From Enterococcus sp. 4G2_DIV0659 (GTDB taxonomy: Bacteria > Bacillota > Bacilli > Lactobacillales > Enterococcaceae), in NCBI RefSeq assembly GCF_002140715.2, contig NZ_NGLE02000001.1:2019001-2083000 (forward strand): 64,000 nt of DNA, written 5' to 3'. Shown one piece after another: positions 9,689-19,645 of this stretch. The notes under the pieces are model-generated. The model was not told the origin of the DNA. It saw only the letters and a list, made by a program, of their open reading frames with translations, and made no database searches. The translations under genes were made by a program, and so were the position numbers. How positions within the stretch are numbered: position 1 is the first letter of the stretch; the number at the start of each line of letters is the position of its first letter.

Positions 9689-10945
9689 ATGGAAACTACA
9701 AAAATTTCAATGTATCAGACGACATTCAATTTTATCAAACTAGTAACAGGACAAACTGTTTCTGTGTTTGGAACATCGCTACTTCGTTTTGCCTTATCCT
9801 TGCATGTTTTAGATATTACAGGACGAGCAGATATCTATGCGACACTATTTGCGATTTCAAGCCTTCCTATTTTACTAGCACCTATTGCTGGAGCTATAGC
9901 AGATAGATTTAATAGAAAGACAATTATGGTATGGCTCGATGTGACGAATGGCTTATTTAGTCTACTCTTATTTATTGCTTTCTTTTTAAACCAATCATCA
10001 CTTGTAATTATTACTATTGCCATGATTCTCTTTGGTTTTGTCGGTGCTATGGATACACCAGTTGTTACTGCTATTATCCCAAGTATTGCTTTAAAAGAGA
10101 AATTAGAATCTGCTAATGGAATCTTACAGGGGATTCAGTCATTATCAGGAATCGTAGCTCCCATATTAGGTGGCTTGCTTTACAGCATTATTGGGATGAA
10201 TAATATTCTTATCATCACTACACTAGCATTTTTCTTAACGGCATTATTAGAAACACGTATTTTAGTACCAGAAAATAAGACTGAATATTCAGGTAATATC
10301 TTCAAAGTTTTGGCAAATGATTTGAAAGAGGGATTTCACTATACACTAACGCACAGTTTTATTCGTAAAACAATGCTCATAAGTATGGGATTAAATTTCG
10401 CTCTTACCCCGCTTTTTATCGTTGGTGTTCCATACATTTTAAGAGTAACCATGAATTTGAATACCAGTTTATATGGGATTGGCGTTGGAATTATTGAGTT
10501 TGCAACTATCTTGGGTGCACTTCTAATTGGAATAGTATCAAAGAAGCTAAAGGTTTCAAATTTCTATCTCTGGATTTTATTCATTTCAATCCTTTTAATT
10601 CCAATTGCTTTATCGACCACTCCTTATACGTTACAATATGGCAGTTTACCTGGATTCCTAATCTTTGTATTTAGTGGTGTACCGCTTTCAGCTTGCTTGT
10701 CAATTGTGTCTATCTTTGCGATTAGTAAAGTTCAAAAAATTACGCCGATAGAACATCTAGGAAAAGTAATGTCTATCATTATGGCAACTGCTCAATGTGT
10801 TGCCCCTATTGGTCAAATCTTATATGGAATCGGATTTGAAGTTTTTCAAGATACAGTCTATATTCCTATTATTGCTACATTCATTGCTACATTGATGTTA
10901 TCACTATTAAGTAAGCTACTTTATCACGATGAAAAAGACATCTAA
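9689..10945 (+). CDS. MFS exporter, DHA3 (Mef/EntS-like) family
   Basis: A 418-aa, 12-helix membrane exporter. I start it at the ATG at 9689 (METTKISMYQ), which has GGAGG six bases upstream; the open frame runs 18 codons further without a ribosome binding site. The early segment GQTVSVFGTSLLRFALSL and the loop GAIADRFNRKTIMVWLD match the DHA3 group that includes macrolide exporter Mef and siderophore exporter EntS. A charged cytoplasmic loop follows helix 6. Substrate unknown. It lies between the KTR gene and the ABC exporter, each with its own upstream region. Confidence 0.9.
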   Translation: METTKISMYQTTFNFIKLVTGQTVSVFGTSLLRFALSLHVLDITGRADIYATLFAISSLPILLAPIAGAIADRFNRKTIMVWLDVTNGLFSLLLFIAFFLNQSSLVIITIAMILFGFVGAMDTPVVTAIIPSIALKEKLESANGILQGIQSLSGIVAPILGGLLYSIIGMNNILIITTLAFFLTALLETRILVPENKTEYSGNIFKVLANDLKEGFHYTLTHSFIRKTMLISMGLNFALTPLFIVGVPYILRVTMNLNTSLYGIGVGIIEFATILGALLIGIVSKKLKVSNFYLWILFISILLIPIALSTTPYTLQYGSLPGFLIFVFSGVPLSACLSIVSIFAISKVQKITPIEHLGKVMSIIMATAQCVAPIGQILYGIGFEVFQDTVYIPIIATFIATLMLSLLSKLLYHDEKDI

Positions 10946-11183
10946 ATAGGAAAAGTAAACAGAAATTTAAAGAAAAATTTTGATTTTTCTACTTTTTCAT
11001 CAACGGGAACATCAATACGGGTCCATTTCCCTTAGTATTCTTGGTTTGTTGCTCTCTAGTTGTATACTACTGATTTTTATTTAGAGGTGTTCGAAGAAGA
11101 GAACTTGATTTAGTGTAAATTGGGATCAATCCATTCGAAAATATTCAAGATATTTTATGGAATAGAAATAAAGGAGAACGTGA

Positions 11184-13526
11184 ATGATACGTCGATTAAT
11201 AAAAAGAGATTTAAAAAAAAATAAAGTAATTACTTTCACACTGTTCATGTTTATCTTATTATCCGCTATGCTGGTATCCAGTGCGTTGATGATTGTGACA
11301 GAATTAAATGGTTCTTTGAATCACTTATTTGAGGAAGCAAGAGTGCCCAGTTATGTTCAAATGTATGCAGGTGATTTATCTCAAAAAGAAATTGATACAT
11401 TCAGCGAAAAAAATGACTTCGTAAAAGAACAACAAACGGTAACAATGCTGAATATTTCTGGGGAAAATTTATTTCTCCAAGAAAATGATAAATCAGAAGT
11501 TAACAGTATTATTGAAAATAGCTTTGTAAAACAAAATGATTCGTTTGATTTTTTATTAGATACAGGTAATAAGATCGCGCAAATTACTGATGGTGGGATT
11601 GGTGTACCGGTCTATCATCAGCAGCAATACAACTTAAAAATAGGTTCTAAAGTACAGATACAATTTGGTGATTTTAAGAAATCATATACTATCACTGCGT
11701 TTATACGTGATGCTCAAATGAACCCCTCTCTTGTCACCTCTAAGCGGTTTTTAATAAGTGATAATGATTGGAATGAGTTGGAAACTAAAATTAGTAGCCA
11801 AGAATACTTAATTGAATTTGAGTTAAAAGATGAACGTACTATTGCTGAATTTGAAAAACAGTATGAAGCGTCAAACCTTCCGCAAAGTGGAACAGCTCTT
11901 ACACGCTCTTTATATCAAGTATTAAACTCATTAACTGATGGAATTGTCATTGCGATCATAACATTAATCAGTTTGCTACTATTACTAATAGCTTTTTCGT
12001 GTTTAAGATTTACAATTCTCACAGCAATTGAAGAAGATTATCGAGAAATTGGAATTATGAAAGCAATTGGAATCAGTAATAAAAATACAAGAAAGATGTA
12101 TTTAACAAAGTATGTTGTTATTGCCTTCATTGCTTGTGTTGGTGGTTATCTTACTTCACTAGCTATTACAAATCTGTTTACACAATCAATGTCTGCTTAT
12201 ATGGGAACTGCACCTAAAACAGCGATTAGCTACTTACTTCCTCTTGTGGGAACAATCGTTGTCTTCATGTTTGTATACTTATTTTGTACGTTTGTCTTCC
12301 GCCGTTTTAAGAAAATTTCAGCTTATCAAGCCTTACAAGTTAGTCAAACATCTGGAAATCGCAAAATTGGACATAGAATGCAATTAAGCGGAAAGAAACA
12401 CTGGATTCGGAATCCAACCATTTTTATTGGTGTTCGTGAAGTATTAACACAAATAAAAGTTTATCTATTATTGATGTTCGTATTCTCTATCAGCATATTC
12501 TTAATGAGTGTACCATTGAATTTTCTGCAAACTGTCCAAGACTCTAAATTCATCTCTTATATGGGGGCTGGAAAAAGTGACTTGCGAATTGATATCCATC
12601 AGTTTGATAAATATCACGAAGAATCAGAGCAAGTGTACAATTATTTATTAAAAGAAAAATTAAGTAAAGATTCAAAAATAGGAAATATCGTTCTTTATAA
12701 AACAAGTGCTTTCCAAATCAAGAATGCAGAGGATGAGCTTGTAACTATCAAAATTGAAAGTACCGATGATTATGAAACATTTCCACTCAGTTATACGTCA
12801 GGGCAAGCACCAAAAAATGAAAATGAAATTGCCTTATCTAGTATGAATGCTGACGAATTTGAAGCAAGTGTTGGTGACAAACTGACAATTATGCTACAAG
12901 ACCAAGAAAAAACTGTCACAGTGAGTGGAATTTATCAAGATGTAACGAATGGTGGGAAAACTGCGAAAGGAATGCTCCAAAGTGATGATATTTTATGGGC
13001 AACATTCAATTTCAATGTTACAGATCGCGCCAAGATTAGTGATATAAAAACTGAATTAGAACAAAAATTTAAGCATATCAAAGTAACGGATACCAATGAT
13101 TATATTAAACAGACCTTAGGTGGAATCATTGAGCAAGTATATAAAATTAGTATTGTTGCTTTCGTACTTGCTTTGTTTATTGCTGTTCTCATTACTTCTA
13201 TGTTTTTTAAAATGATACTAGCTAAAGAAGCAAAGAACATTGCGATTATGAAAAGCATTGGCATCTCATCAAAAACGTTACAAAAGCAGTACATTACACA
13301 AGCTATTTTTACACTAGTATTTGGTATTCTCTTTGGGATGATAGCAACAAATTTACTAGGCTCACAAGTTGCTAGTTTATTACTCTCTGGTGTATCAAAT
13401 ATAGCTTTTGTCACAAATCCTTTTATCAACTATCTAGTTATTCCTTTTTCACTAGTGCTAGTAGTGAGTTCGAGTGTTTATATCATTAGCTTATCCATCA
13501 AAAAAATAATGTTAGTCGTTGAGTAA
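11184..13526 (+). CDS. ABC transporter permease, two FtsX domains
   Basis: A 780-aa permease of the MacB/BceB-like type. There is one N-terminal helix (about 15-38), a large extracytoplasmic domain, then a three-helix FtsX block (about 255-380), another N-terminal-like helix near 430, a second extracytoplasmic part and a final three-helix FtsX block (about 655-775). The motif EEDYREIGIMKAIGIS and its repeat AKEAKNIAIMKSIGIS mark the two coupling helices. AAAGGAG precedes the ATG. The cognate ATPase starts 13 bases after the stop, so the pair forms one transporter, probably for export or peptide sensing. Confidence 0.93.
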   Translation: MIRRLIKRDLKKNKVITFTLFMFILLSAMLVSSALMIVTELNGSLNHLFEEARVPSYVQMYAGDLSQKEIDTFSEKNDFVKEQQTVTMLNISGENLFLQENDKSEVNSIIENSFVKQNDSFDFLLDTGNKIAQITDGGIGVPVYHQQQYNLKIGSKVQIQFGDFKKSYTITAFIRDAQMNPSLVTSKRFLISDNDWNELETKISSQEYLIEFELKDERTIAEFEKQYEASNLPQSGTALTRSLYQVLNSLTDGIVIAIITLISLLLLLIAFSCLRFTILTAIEEDYREIGIMKAIGISNKNTRKMYLTKYVVIAFIACVGGYLTSLAITNLFTQSMSAYMGTAPKTAISYLLPLVGTIVVFMFVYLFCTFVFRRFKKISAYQALQVSQTSGNRKIGHRMQLSGKKHWIRNPTIFIGVREVLTQIKVYLLLMFVFSISIFLMSVPLNFLQTVQDSKFISYMGAGKSDLRIDIHQFDKYHEESEQVYNYLLKEKLSKDSKIGNIVLYKTSAFQIKNAEDELVTIKIESTDDYETFPLSYTSGQAPKNENEIALSSMNADEFEASVGDKLTIMLQDQEKTVTVSGIYQDVTNGGKTAKGMLQSDDILWATFNFNVTDRAKISDIKTELEQKFKHIKVTDTNDYIKQTLGGIIEQVYKISIVAFVLALFIAVLITSMFFKMILAKEAKNIAIMKSIGISSKTLQKQYITQAIFTLVFGILFGMIATNLLGSQVASLLLSGVSNIAFVTNPFINYLVIPFSLVLVVSSSVYIISLSIKKIMLVVE

Positions 13527-13539
13527 AGGAGGAATCATT

Positions 13540-14298
13540 ATGATTTTAAAAGCAACTGATTTGTCAAAGAGTTTTCCGATTGAAAATATGGAACCCCAAC
13601 AAATATTAAAAAATATTCAATTAACAATTAATAAAGGTGAATTTGTTTCTATCATGGGCGCCAGCGGTTCTGGAAAGTCCACTCTCCTTTATACTATTAG
13701 TGGTATGACAGAACCTACTTCTGGCACTGTTGAATTTTCTGGTGAACAATTAAATCAACTAACTGAAGAACAACTAACAAGTTTACGGTTAGACAAAATG
13801 GGGTTTGTATTCCAACAGGCGAATTTACTAAAAAATTTCAATTTGAAAGACAATATTGTGCTTTCAGCTTATCTGGGCAAAAAAGAATCACAAAAGAAAA
13901 TTGATGAGCGTGCTGATAAACTAATGCAACAGGTTGGTGTTCATCAGCTTGCTTTAAAAGATATTACGCAAGCTTCTGGAGGTCAATTACAGCGTGTATC
14001 CATTTGTCGTGCATTAATTAATGAGCCAGAGATTATATTTGGTGATGAACCCACAGGAGCACTCAATTCAAAGGCTGCTTCTGAGATTATGGGTCTCTTT
14101 AACGAAATAAATCAGAAAGGAACAACGATTCTATTAGTAACACATGACGCGAAAGTTGCTTCAAAAACAGAACGTATTCTCTTTATGTCGGATGGTGAAA
14201 TTATTTCTGAAAAGTACTTGGGAAAAATTAAAGACAATTTAGAACTTAAAACACGTGATGAACAAGTAGCTGAATGGTTAAATGGGTTAGGCTTCTAG
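13540..14298 (+). CDS. ABC transporter ATP-binding protein (MacB/LolD type)
   Basis: A 252-aa ATPase for the preceding permease. I use the ATG at 13540, after GGAGG, rather than the upstream in-frame TTG. Walker A GASGSGKST, Q-loop FVFQQANLL, signature ASGGQLQR and Walker B IIFGDEPTGAL are all intact, as is the switch histidine in LVTHD. Downstream it is followed directly by the broken arsenite-pump gene, so the junction after 14298 marks a change of gene origin. Confidence 0.95.
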   Translation: MILKATDLSKSFPIENMEPQQILKNIQLTINKGEFVSIMGASGSGKSTLLYTISGMTEPTSGTVEFSGEQLNQLTEEQLTSLRLDKMGFVFQQANLLKNFNLKDNIVLSAYLGKKESQKKIDERADKLMQQVGVHQLALKDITQASGGQLQRVSICRALINEPEIIFGDEPTGALNSKAASEIMGLFNEINQKGTTILLVTHDAKVASKTERILFMSDGEIISEKYLGKIKDNLELKTRDEQVAEWLNGLGF

Positions 14299-14361
14299 AT
14301 TTTTATAGTAATTTTAAATGAATTCTTGAAGCGTATATAATTTTTTTGAATCAAACTATAA

Positions 14362-14698
14362 GATGGAGCAATTGTAACAATGTTTTCTGTTAAAGGTGAT
14401 AAAATTATTGAATGGCCGATGGATGCTGTTAGAATAGCGATACCACTACTTTTATATTTTCTCTTAATGTTTTTTGTATCATTTCTCCTATCTAAAAAAA
14501 TGGGCACCAGCTATCCTGTAGCAACGTCTCTTTCATTTACAGCAGTTTGAAGCAGTGGGAGTGTTTGGAATTAACTCTGGAGAAGCTTTTGCAGCGGTTA
14601 TTGGCCCACTCGTTGAAGTCCCGGTATTAATTGGGTTAGTCAACTTAGCATTGAAATGGAAAGACAAATACTTTGATAAAGAGGAGTCACTATTCTAA
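14362..14698 (+). pseudogene. ACR3-family arsenite efflux pump remnant
   Basis: Two fragments in different frames. The first, about 14362-14550, reads [20 protein letters not shown] and on to [20 protein letters not shown], then stops. The second, about 14550-14698, reads [19 protein letters not shown] and ends [10 protein letters not shown] with a stop overlapping the arsC ATG (TAATG). Together they match the C-terminal third of ACR3 pumps, with the conserved SNNFELAIA segment deleted at the join. The N-terminal two thirds are missing. The pump is therefore dead while arsC survives. Confidence 0.8.
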
Positions 14699-15102
14699 TG
14701 AAAAAAATTTATTTCTTATGTACTGGTAATTCTTGTCGCAGCCAAATGGCAGATGGTTTAGCTAAATCAATTTTAGATTCAAAAGAATGGGAAGTCAGAA
14801 GTGCAGGAATCGAAGCACATGGGCTTAATCCAAGAGCGGTTCAAATCATGGCTGAAATGGGTATTGATATTAGCCAAAATAAATCAGAAGTCATAGATAT
14901 AGACTATCTAAACTCTTCCGATTTAGTAGTTACTCTATGTGGGGATGCATTAGATAATTGTCCTGTCATTCCTAAAGCTGTTCAACACATTCATTGGGGC
15001 TTGGAAGATCCAGCCAAAGCGACAGGAACAGAGGAAGAGATTATGAGCATGTTTAGAACGACTAGAGATGAAATAGAAAAAAGAATTAAGCGTTTAAGAT
15101 AA
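14698..15102 (+). CDS. arsC: Arsenate reductase, thioredoxin-coupled type
   Basis: A 134-aa enzyme reducing arsenate to arsenite, of the low-molecular-weight phosphatase fold. The P-loop is CTGNSCR with Cys8, Cys13 and Arg14; the redox pair is Cys81 and Cys88 in [10 protein letters not shown], matching the family's catalytic triad of cysteines. It starts in the overlapping TAATG of the ACR3 remnant. As no arsenite pump is intact in the window, it would act alone or with a pump elsewhere. Confidence 0.95.
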   Translation: MKKIYFLCTGNSCRSQMADGLAKSILDSKEWEVRSAGIEAHGLNPRAVQIMAEMGIDISQNKSEVIDIDYLNSSDLVVTLCGDALDNCPVIPKAVQHIHWGLEDPAKATGTEEEIMSMFRTTRDEIEKRIKRLR

Positions 15103-15285
15103 ACGATAACTGAAGAAGCAACGGAGAAAAATCGTTAATCAATGTTTTTTTCCATACAAATAGATTTCACTGATTACGAGACTGTGCGCAGAGAAGTTTA
15201 AATGCTTCATCTTTGTGCTATGATTAATTTATAGTTGTTAGGAATGCGTATGGAAAAATAACATGAAATAACTTTAGGAGAAGAG

Positions 15286-15675
15286 ATGAAAAAGTTTTGT
15301 TTAGTAGGAATTATGTTGTTGTTACTGGTAGGCTGTTCAAAAATGAGTAGTCACACCGAAAAGAAGTATGAGGAAGAAGTATTCATTGATTTAAAGTTTC
15401 AAGACACGAAATTGATCATTAAAAACAATACCAAAGATAGTATTACGATTTTAGATTCGGAGACTGAGTTTTCAACAAAGAAAAATAATAAATGGGTGCC
15501 AATTGATGAGACGCATGGTCTTCTGGCGTTAACAACAAATATTTTGGGTGATGATGAGACGGAATTGGATTTGGCTGAGCGACTTTCACGGATCAAAGAA
15601 AAAGAAGTTAAAGTAACTATTCATTATGAAATAGAACAGAAGGAACGAGAAAAAAGTATAGTATATGTCAAATAA
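15286..15675 (+). CDS. Small putative lipoprotein
   Basis: 129 aa with a lipoprotein signal peptide: MKKFCLVGIMLLLLVGC, lipobox LVGC with the modified Cys near residue 17. The mature part is about 110 residues and rich in charged residues and beta-prone stretches (FIDLKFQDTKLIIKN). AGGAGAAG precedes the ATG. No domain recognised; it stands alone. Confidence 0.8.
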   Translation: MKKFCLVGIMLLLLVGCSKMSSHTEKKYEEEVFIDLKFQDTKLIIKNNTKDSITILDSETEFSTKKNNKWVPIDETHGLLALTTNILGDDETELDLAERLSRIKEKEVKVTIHYEIEQKEREKSIVYVK

Positions 15676-15758
15676 TTTTAGGATGGGATGAACAACAACA
15701 TTCATATCCCCTTACAAAGTTAAAGAGGTTTACTATAAATGAAGAAAGCAGGTGCCTT

Positions 15759-16628
15759 ATGAAAATAACAGTTTATGTTGCTAGTGCATTTAGCAAGAAT
15801 CATAAAGGCGGGAATAAAGCAGGCGTGGTTTTGATGGAAAACACATTAACGAATACTCAAAAAATGGCAATAGCTAAACAATTAGGCTACGCAGAAACCG
15901 CATTTATATCAGAATCTGATGTTGCCGAGTATAAGTTTGACTATTTTACACCTAAAGAAGAAGTTGACTTATGTGGTCATGCGACAATTGGTTCTTTCGC
16001 AATACTCAGGCATTTAAACCAACTTTCTAGGAATAATTACACCATTGAAACCAACAGTGGTGTTCTTGCGATTACTATAAAAGACGACATTCTATTTATG
16101 GAACAGAACAAACCGATATTCTACGAAGTGATAGCACCAAACGAGTTCGTGGATTGTTTTGACTATCAAGTAATAGATAATAACTACCCTATCCAGATTG
16201 TCTCCACAGGTCTAAAGGATATTTTAATTCCCATAAAAAGTGACACGCAATTACACGGACTGAAGCCTAATTTTGAAAAAATCAAAGAAATCAGCCAATC
16301 ATACAATGTTATCGGGACACATCTCTATACCTTTGACGAGAATCGAATCATTTGCAGGAACTTTGCACCATTATATGATATCAATGAAGAAGCAGCGACT
16401 GGCACATCAAATGGGGCGTTAGCTTGTTACTTGTACGAACGAGGCTACTTACAAAAGGAAACCTATGTATTTGAACAAGGGTATTCACTGCATTCGCTAT
16501 CTGAAATAGTCGTTAAACTGGCAACTGATAGCCAGGATAACATAGAGAAAGTGTATGTTGGAGGGCAAGGGTATTACTGTGAAGCGAAGTGTTTAATTGT
16601 GGAAGAAGATTTAGAAACTTTAGAATAA
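15759..16628 (+). CDS. PhzF-family isomerase/epimerase
   Basis: A 289-aa enzyme with the two-lobed diaminopimelate-epimerase fold of PhzF proteins. Visible motifs are GGNKAGVV, the catalytic Glu in GYAETAF (about residue 48), the DLCGHATIG loop and the second-lobe EEAATGTSNGALA. The substrate of most such genomic copies is unknown; phenazine synthesis is not implied, as no other phz gene is nearby. AGGTGCCTT-type ribosome binding site. Complete. Confidence 0.92.
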   Translation: MKITVYVASAFSKNHKGGNKAGVVLMENTLTNTQKMAIAKQLGYAETAFISESDVAEYKFDYFTPKEEVDLCGHATIGSFAILRHLNQLSRNNYTIETNSGVLAITIKDDILFMEQNKPIFYEVIAPNEFVDCFDYQVIDNNYPIQIVSTGLKDILIPIKSDTQLHGLKPNFEKIKEISQSYNVIGTHLYTFDENRIICRNFAPLYDINEEAATGTSNGALACYLYERGYLQKETYVFEQGYSLHSLSEIVVKLATDSQDNIEKVYVGGQGYYCEAKCLIVEEDLETLE

Positions 16629-16703
16629 CAAAAATAGTAAGCATTATTTGATCAATTAAAAAGAAACGATAGACTAAGATTCTTGAAAGAGAGGGACAAT
16701 AGT

Positions 16704-17018
16704 ATGCTCATTGCATTGATTTTTTTATTTTTAATAAGTGTGTTCTTTTTAATCACTGGCATGCAATTTATAAGAGGAAAATGGTTGTTTCTTTTAGCTG
16801 GTAATAATTTTGGTCAAGCCCCTACAAAAGTAGCGATACGGGCTGGGAAAATTGCAGGCACAATATTTTTGCTAATGTCTGTTTTGTCTATCGTAGTTTT
16901 GTTTTCGATTATTTACAATGTTCGTTTAAACTTTCTTCCATTCATCATAATAATTGCCATGCTTTATTCATTTATCGTGATCGTTCGTTCTATAAAGTAT
17001 TGGTTAAAAAATGGTTGA
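16704..17018 (+). CDS. Small membrane protein (DUF3784-like)
   Basis: 104 aa starting at the ATG at 16704 after GAGAGGGA. There are three predicted helices: about 2-22, 45-70 and 74-95. The segment ITGMQFIRGKWLFLLAGNN resembles DUF3784 proteins, which carry a similar 'G-K-x-x-L-I-A-G-x-N' block after the first helix. Function unknown. Confidence 0.7.
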   Translation: MLIALIFLFLISVFFLITGMQFIRGKWLFLLAGNNFGQAPTKVAIRAGKIAGTIFLLMSVLSIVVLFSIIYNVRLNFLPFIIIIAMLYSFIVIVRSIKYWLKNG

Positions 17019-17553
17019 AATAGTAATATATGAAAAAAGTTGCACAGGAATTAAGAGTATTTCGATAAGGGATGCCTTATAAGTAAAGGAAATAAAAATT
17101 TTACGGTAAAGAGCGTTAGAGTATATATAGGGGATATTAATTACAAAAGTAAAAAGTCGCTTATTTTGCTGAAACGTCTAGAGAAAGTAACGTGCAACAA
17201 CCTACAAAAGTAGGAAGTCATGGAGCAGAAAATTTTTGGTATCATCTTTGAATTTTGTGTTCGACATGATATTGATTTTTCTGAGGAGGGTTCTTATCGA
17301 TCCTCAGAAAAATCAATATCAACAGCAGTATCATCATACGTACGGCTATCACACTTGTCAGGGAACCTAAATGTTACTAGAATTGATTTTCTTTTGTTAT
17401 AAGAGACAAAAAGAGTACCCTTGAAAACTCAAAAGGTACTACTTAAGTATTTCTGAAAACTTAGTCATGTGAACCTGTTGTAAGCAACGATAACTCTAAA
17501 AAGCCACTATCAATTCGATAAACAAGTAACTAATCATTACATCTTCTGACGCG
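17019..17553. other. Intergenic region with long perfect inverted repeat
   Basis: No gene is supported; a 60-codon frame at 17220 owes half its length to the repeat. The repeat has 20-nt arms at 17268-17287 and 17301-17320 around a 13-nt loop, with no T tract. Confidence 0.6.
17268..17320. repeat. Perfect 20-bp inverted repeat
   Basis: The left arm begins GATATTGATT and ends CTGAGGA; the right arm is its exact reverse complement, with a 13-nt loop (17288-17300). With no T run on either side it is not a typical terminator. It may be a small transposon relic, a protein-binding dyad or an RNA hairpin. Confidence 0.85.
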
Positions 17554-17973
17554 CTACTTTTGCGCATTCAATTCCCAAATAATCCCAAATTTATCTTCGA
17601 TTTTCGCATAGAATGAATCCCAAAAAGTCTCCTCAAGTTTTGTAATGCTCTTGGAACCAGTTGCTAACATTTTTTCTTCCAGAAACTTTATGTCAGCCTC
17701 TTTTTCAATCTCAAGCCAGATACTAGTCTGCGGACTTGTAGAACCATTCTCTTTGCTTTTTCTTTCGAGAAAATCATTTGCTAGAATCACACTTTCTCCA
17801 AGTTTAAAACTAGCATAAGCAATACAATTTTTACGGCTTTCATCTTCCAGATACTCCACATCTTCAAATGTAGCTTTTTCTAGAATTTCGGCGCCAAAGA
17901 TATCGACATAATATTTTAATGCATCGTCGCACTCGTCATAAAAATATAGATAAGGGGTTCCTGTTTTGATCAT
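17554..17973 (-). CDS. VOC-fold (PhnB/glyoxalase-like) protein
   Basis: A 139-aa protein of the PhnB-like VOC superfamily: YLYFYDECDDALKYYVDIFGAEI at the start, AYASFKLGESVILANDF in the middle and WDSFYAKIEDKFGIIWELN at the end. The last segment is the family's typical C-terminal strand. Such proteins bind small molecules or metals; no substrate can be named. It is transcribed in the same direction as the AraC gene upstream (64 bases apart), so the two may be an operon. Confidence 0.88.
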   Translation of the reverse strand: MIKTGTPYLYFYDECDDALKYYVDIFGAEILEKATFEDVEYLEDESRKNCIAYASFKLGESVILANDFLERKSKENGSTSPQTSIWLEIEKEADIKFLEEKMLATGSKSITKLEETFWDSFYAKIEDKFGIIWELNAQK

Positions 17974-18036
17974 TTTTTCATCTCCATTTCATTAACTTAC
18001 GACCATCTTATCATTTCACGCTCGAATAATATTGTT

Positions 18037-18810
18037 CTAGATTGTGTTCTTTATGGAGGAGATCAAAAGTTTACCCACATTCACTAATATTGGCGGGTCT
18101 TCTGGTATTGGTTCTCTCAGTTTAATCGTGTAATGATTGCCAGAACATGCTGGAAAAGATAACTTTTCATCTTCTTTCCCTCTTAAACTATTATTTAAGT
18201 TAAAGTAAGAGAGAATATTATTGGAACGGCTTATCCCGCAAGCCAGTAAGTAATAGTCTCCATTTGGAATATTTTTCAATTTATTTCCTATTAAATTTTT
18301 AGTAGCTAATCCAGATATAGGCAAATGATTCGGTATAAGTGTACGGAAAAGCCCAATAAAGATGATCCCCATTTCAAATTCATCAGGTACTTCAATCGTT
18401 ACCGTACAAAAAGACTGATTCTTTTCTTCAAAATGCGCGATCGACTGATCCTTATCATTCGTTTCAAAACGTTTCATGTCATCAAAAAGTTCATTCATTT
18501 CAGTTTTGTACTCTCTAGGAGAACTACCTGTATATTTTTTAAACGTATTCGTGAAACTACCGCTGCTTTCAAAACCTGAATGTTCTTGTAGGTCAATTAC
18601 TCTTTTTTCTTCATCAAATTCAATGATCGCTTGTTCAACTTTTAAACTAGAGAGGAATTCAACGACACTGAATCCATTTATTTCTTTAAATGTCCGACTA
18701 AAATGATGTTTATCATAACCAAAGTGAACGGCAATTTCCTCACTTGTCATTTTTCTACGAACCGCTTCTTCTGAAATGAAAGAAAGAATTTCAGGCATTT
18801 TCGTTTTCAT
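18037..18810 (-). CDS. AraC-family regulator with C-terminal ligand-type domain
   Basis: A 257-aa protein with an N-terminal double helix-turn-helix (about 8-105: EEIAVHFGYDKHHFSRTFKE and the second unit GFESSGSFTNTFKKYTGSSPREYK). The remainder (about 120-257) resembles the GyrI-like effector-binding domain of the AraC/SoxS-Rob group. AGGAGG precedes the ATG. It lies directly upstream of the VOC gene, its likely target. Confidence 0.9.
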   Translation of the reverse strand: MKTKMPEILSFISEEAVRRKMTSEEIAVHFGYDKHHFSRTFKEINGFSVVEFLSSLKVEQAIIEFDEEKRVIDLQEHSGFESSGSFTNTFKKYTGSSPREYKTEMNELFDDMKRFETNDKDQSIAHFEEKNQSFCTVTIEVPDEFEMGIIFIGLFRTLIPNHLPISGLATKNLIGNKLKNIPNGDYYLLACGISRSNNILSYFNLNNSLRGKEDEKLSFPACSGNHYTIKLREPIPEDPPILVNVGKLLISSIKNTI

Positions 18811-19201
18811 GTTTATACCTCCTTCTCAGAGCACTATTAAGCATAGGGATGTTTTCCACTTTCTCTTTGTCCAGATTATTATACCAGTTCCAATAATGTT
18901 AGTGTGAAGCATTTAGACCAACAAATAAAGACTATCCAAGTTTCGCAATATAAATTGCTATTGGAGAAAATAGATATTTGGAAGATTGTAAGACAATTTA
19001 AAACCCTGATATTGTATGGCATTATATGCTTTATTCATATAAGTCTATTGATAAAAACAGTGTATTCTCGAAGTTTATATAAAGTGTTTTTACTATTTCG
19101 AGTAAACAAATCTAGTCAAGCTTCTCATAAGTAAAAAAAACTTATTACTCATGGTGATGAATATTTTGGTGTTTATTATAAACCGACATACGATATTCGT
19201 C
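18811..19201. other. AT-rich intergenic sequence
   Basis: About 390 bases between the divergent AraC and MerR genes. Short frames exist on the plus strand, but none has a ribosome binding site or recognisable product. Confidence 0.6.
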
Positions 19202-19232
19202 TTGACTGCGTGGTTGCCACTTAGTTTATAAT
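19202..19232 (+). promoter_or_regulatory. MerR-type promoter with 19-bp spacer
   Basis: TTGACT (19202-19207) and TATAAT (19227-19232) are separated by 19 bases, the overlong spacing characteristic of MerR-activated promoters. The spacer contains the dyad GTGG-TTG-CCAC. It serves the MerR gene starting at 19262. Confidence 0.8.
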
Positions 19233-19261
19233 GAGTGCATAGCACAAAGGAGGTACAAATC

Positions 19262-19645
19262 TTGAAGCAACTTACAGCAGGGGAAATTGCAAAATTGTTT
19301 AACATATCGAAATACAGAATAAGACATTATATTGATAAAGGTATACTAACGCCAAAACGAAATGAAGAAAATAAATATTATGTTTTTGAAGAAAGTGATA
19401 TTTATCGTTTATACCAAATTAATACTTTGAGAGAAATTGGATTTTCTATTAAAGAGATACAAGAAAGTTTAAAATTAGATAATATAAAATCAATGTTTGA
19501 GGAAGCCGAAACTAAGATTCAACGAGAAATAAATAAGCTACTGGCGACTCAGAAAACAATCAACAAAATTGTTAATTCACAAAGAAAATATGAATTGAAC
19601 AAAGTTATTTTGTTGAACGAGAAGAACGATGTTTTAAAAAATTAA
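19262..19645 (+). CDS. MerR-family regulator, N-terminal half (probably frameshifted from 19645-19995)
   Basis: 127 aa from a TTG start eight bases after AAAGGAGG. LTAGEIAKLFNISKYRIRHYIDKG and the following REIGFSIKEIQE form the winged helix-turn-helix, followed by a long dimerisation helix. The stop occurs after a run of six A (19636-19641). One more A would fuse it in frame to the next ORF, giving a BmrR-like MerR-GyrI regulator of about 244 aa. Whether this is a real split or a base-calling error cannot be told here. It heads a three- or four-gene run with an acetyltransferase and a hydrolase. Confidence 0.85.
   Translation: MKQLTAGEIAKLFNISKYRIRHYIDKGILTPKRNEENKYYVFEESDIYRLYQINTLREIGFSIKEIQESLKLDNIKSMFEEAETKIQREINKLLATQKTINKIVNSQRKYELNKVILLNEKNDVLKN

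Noticed and set aside
17220..17402. 60-codon ORF
   Set aside because: Half of it is the perfect inverted repeat at 17268-17320, no ribosome binding site, low-complexity product.
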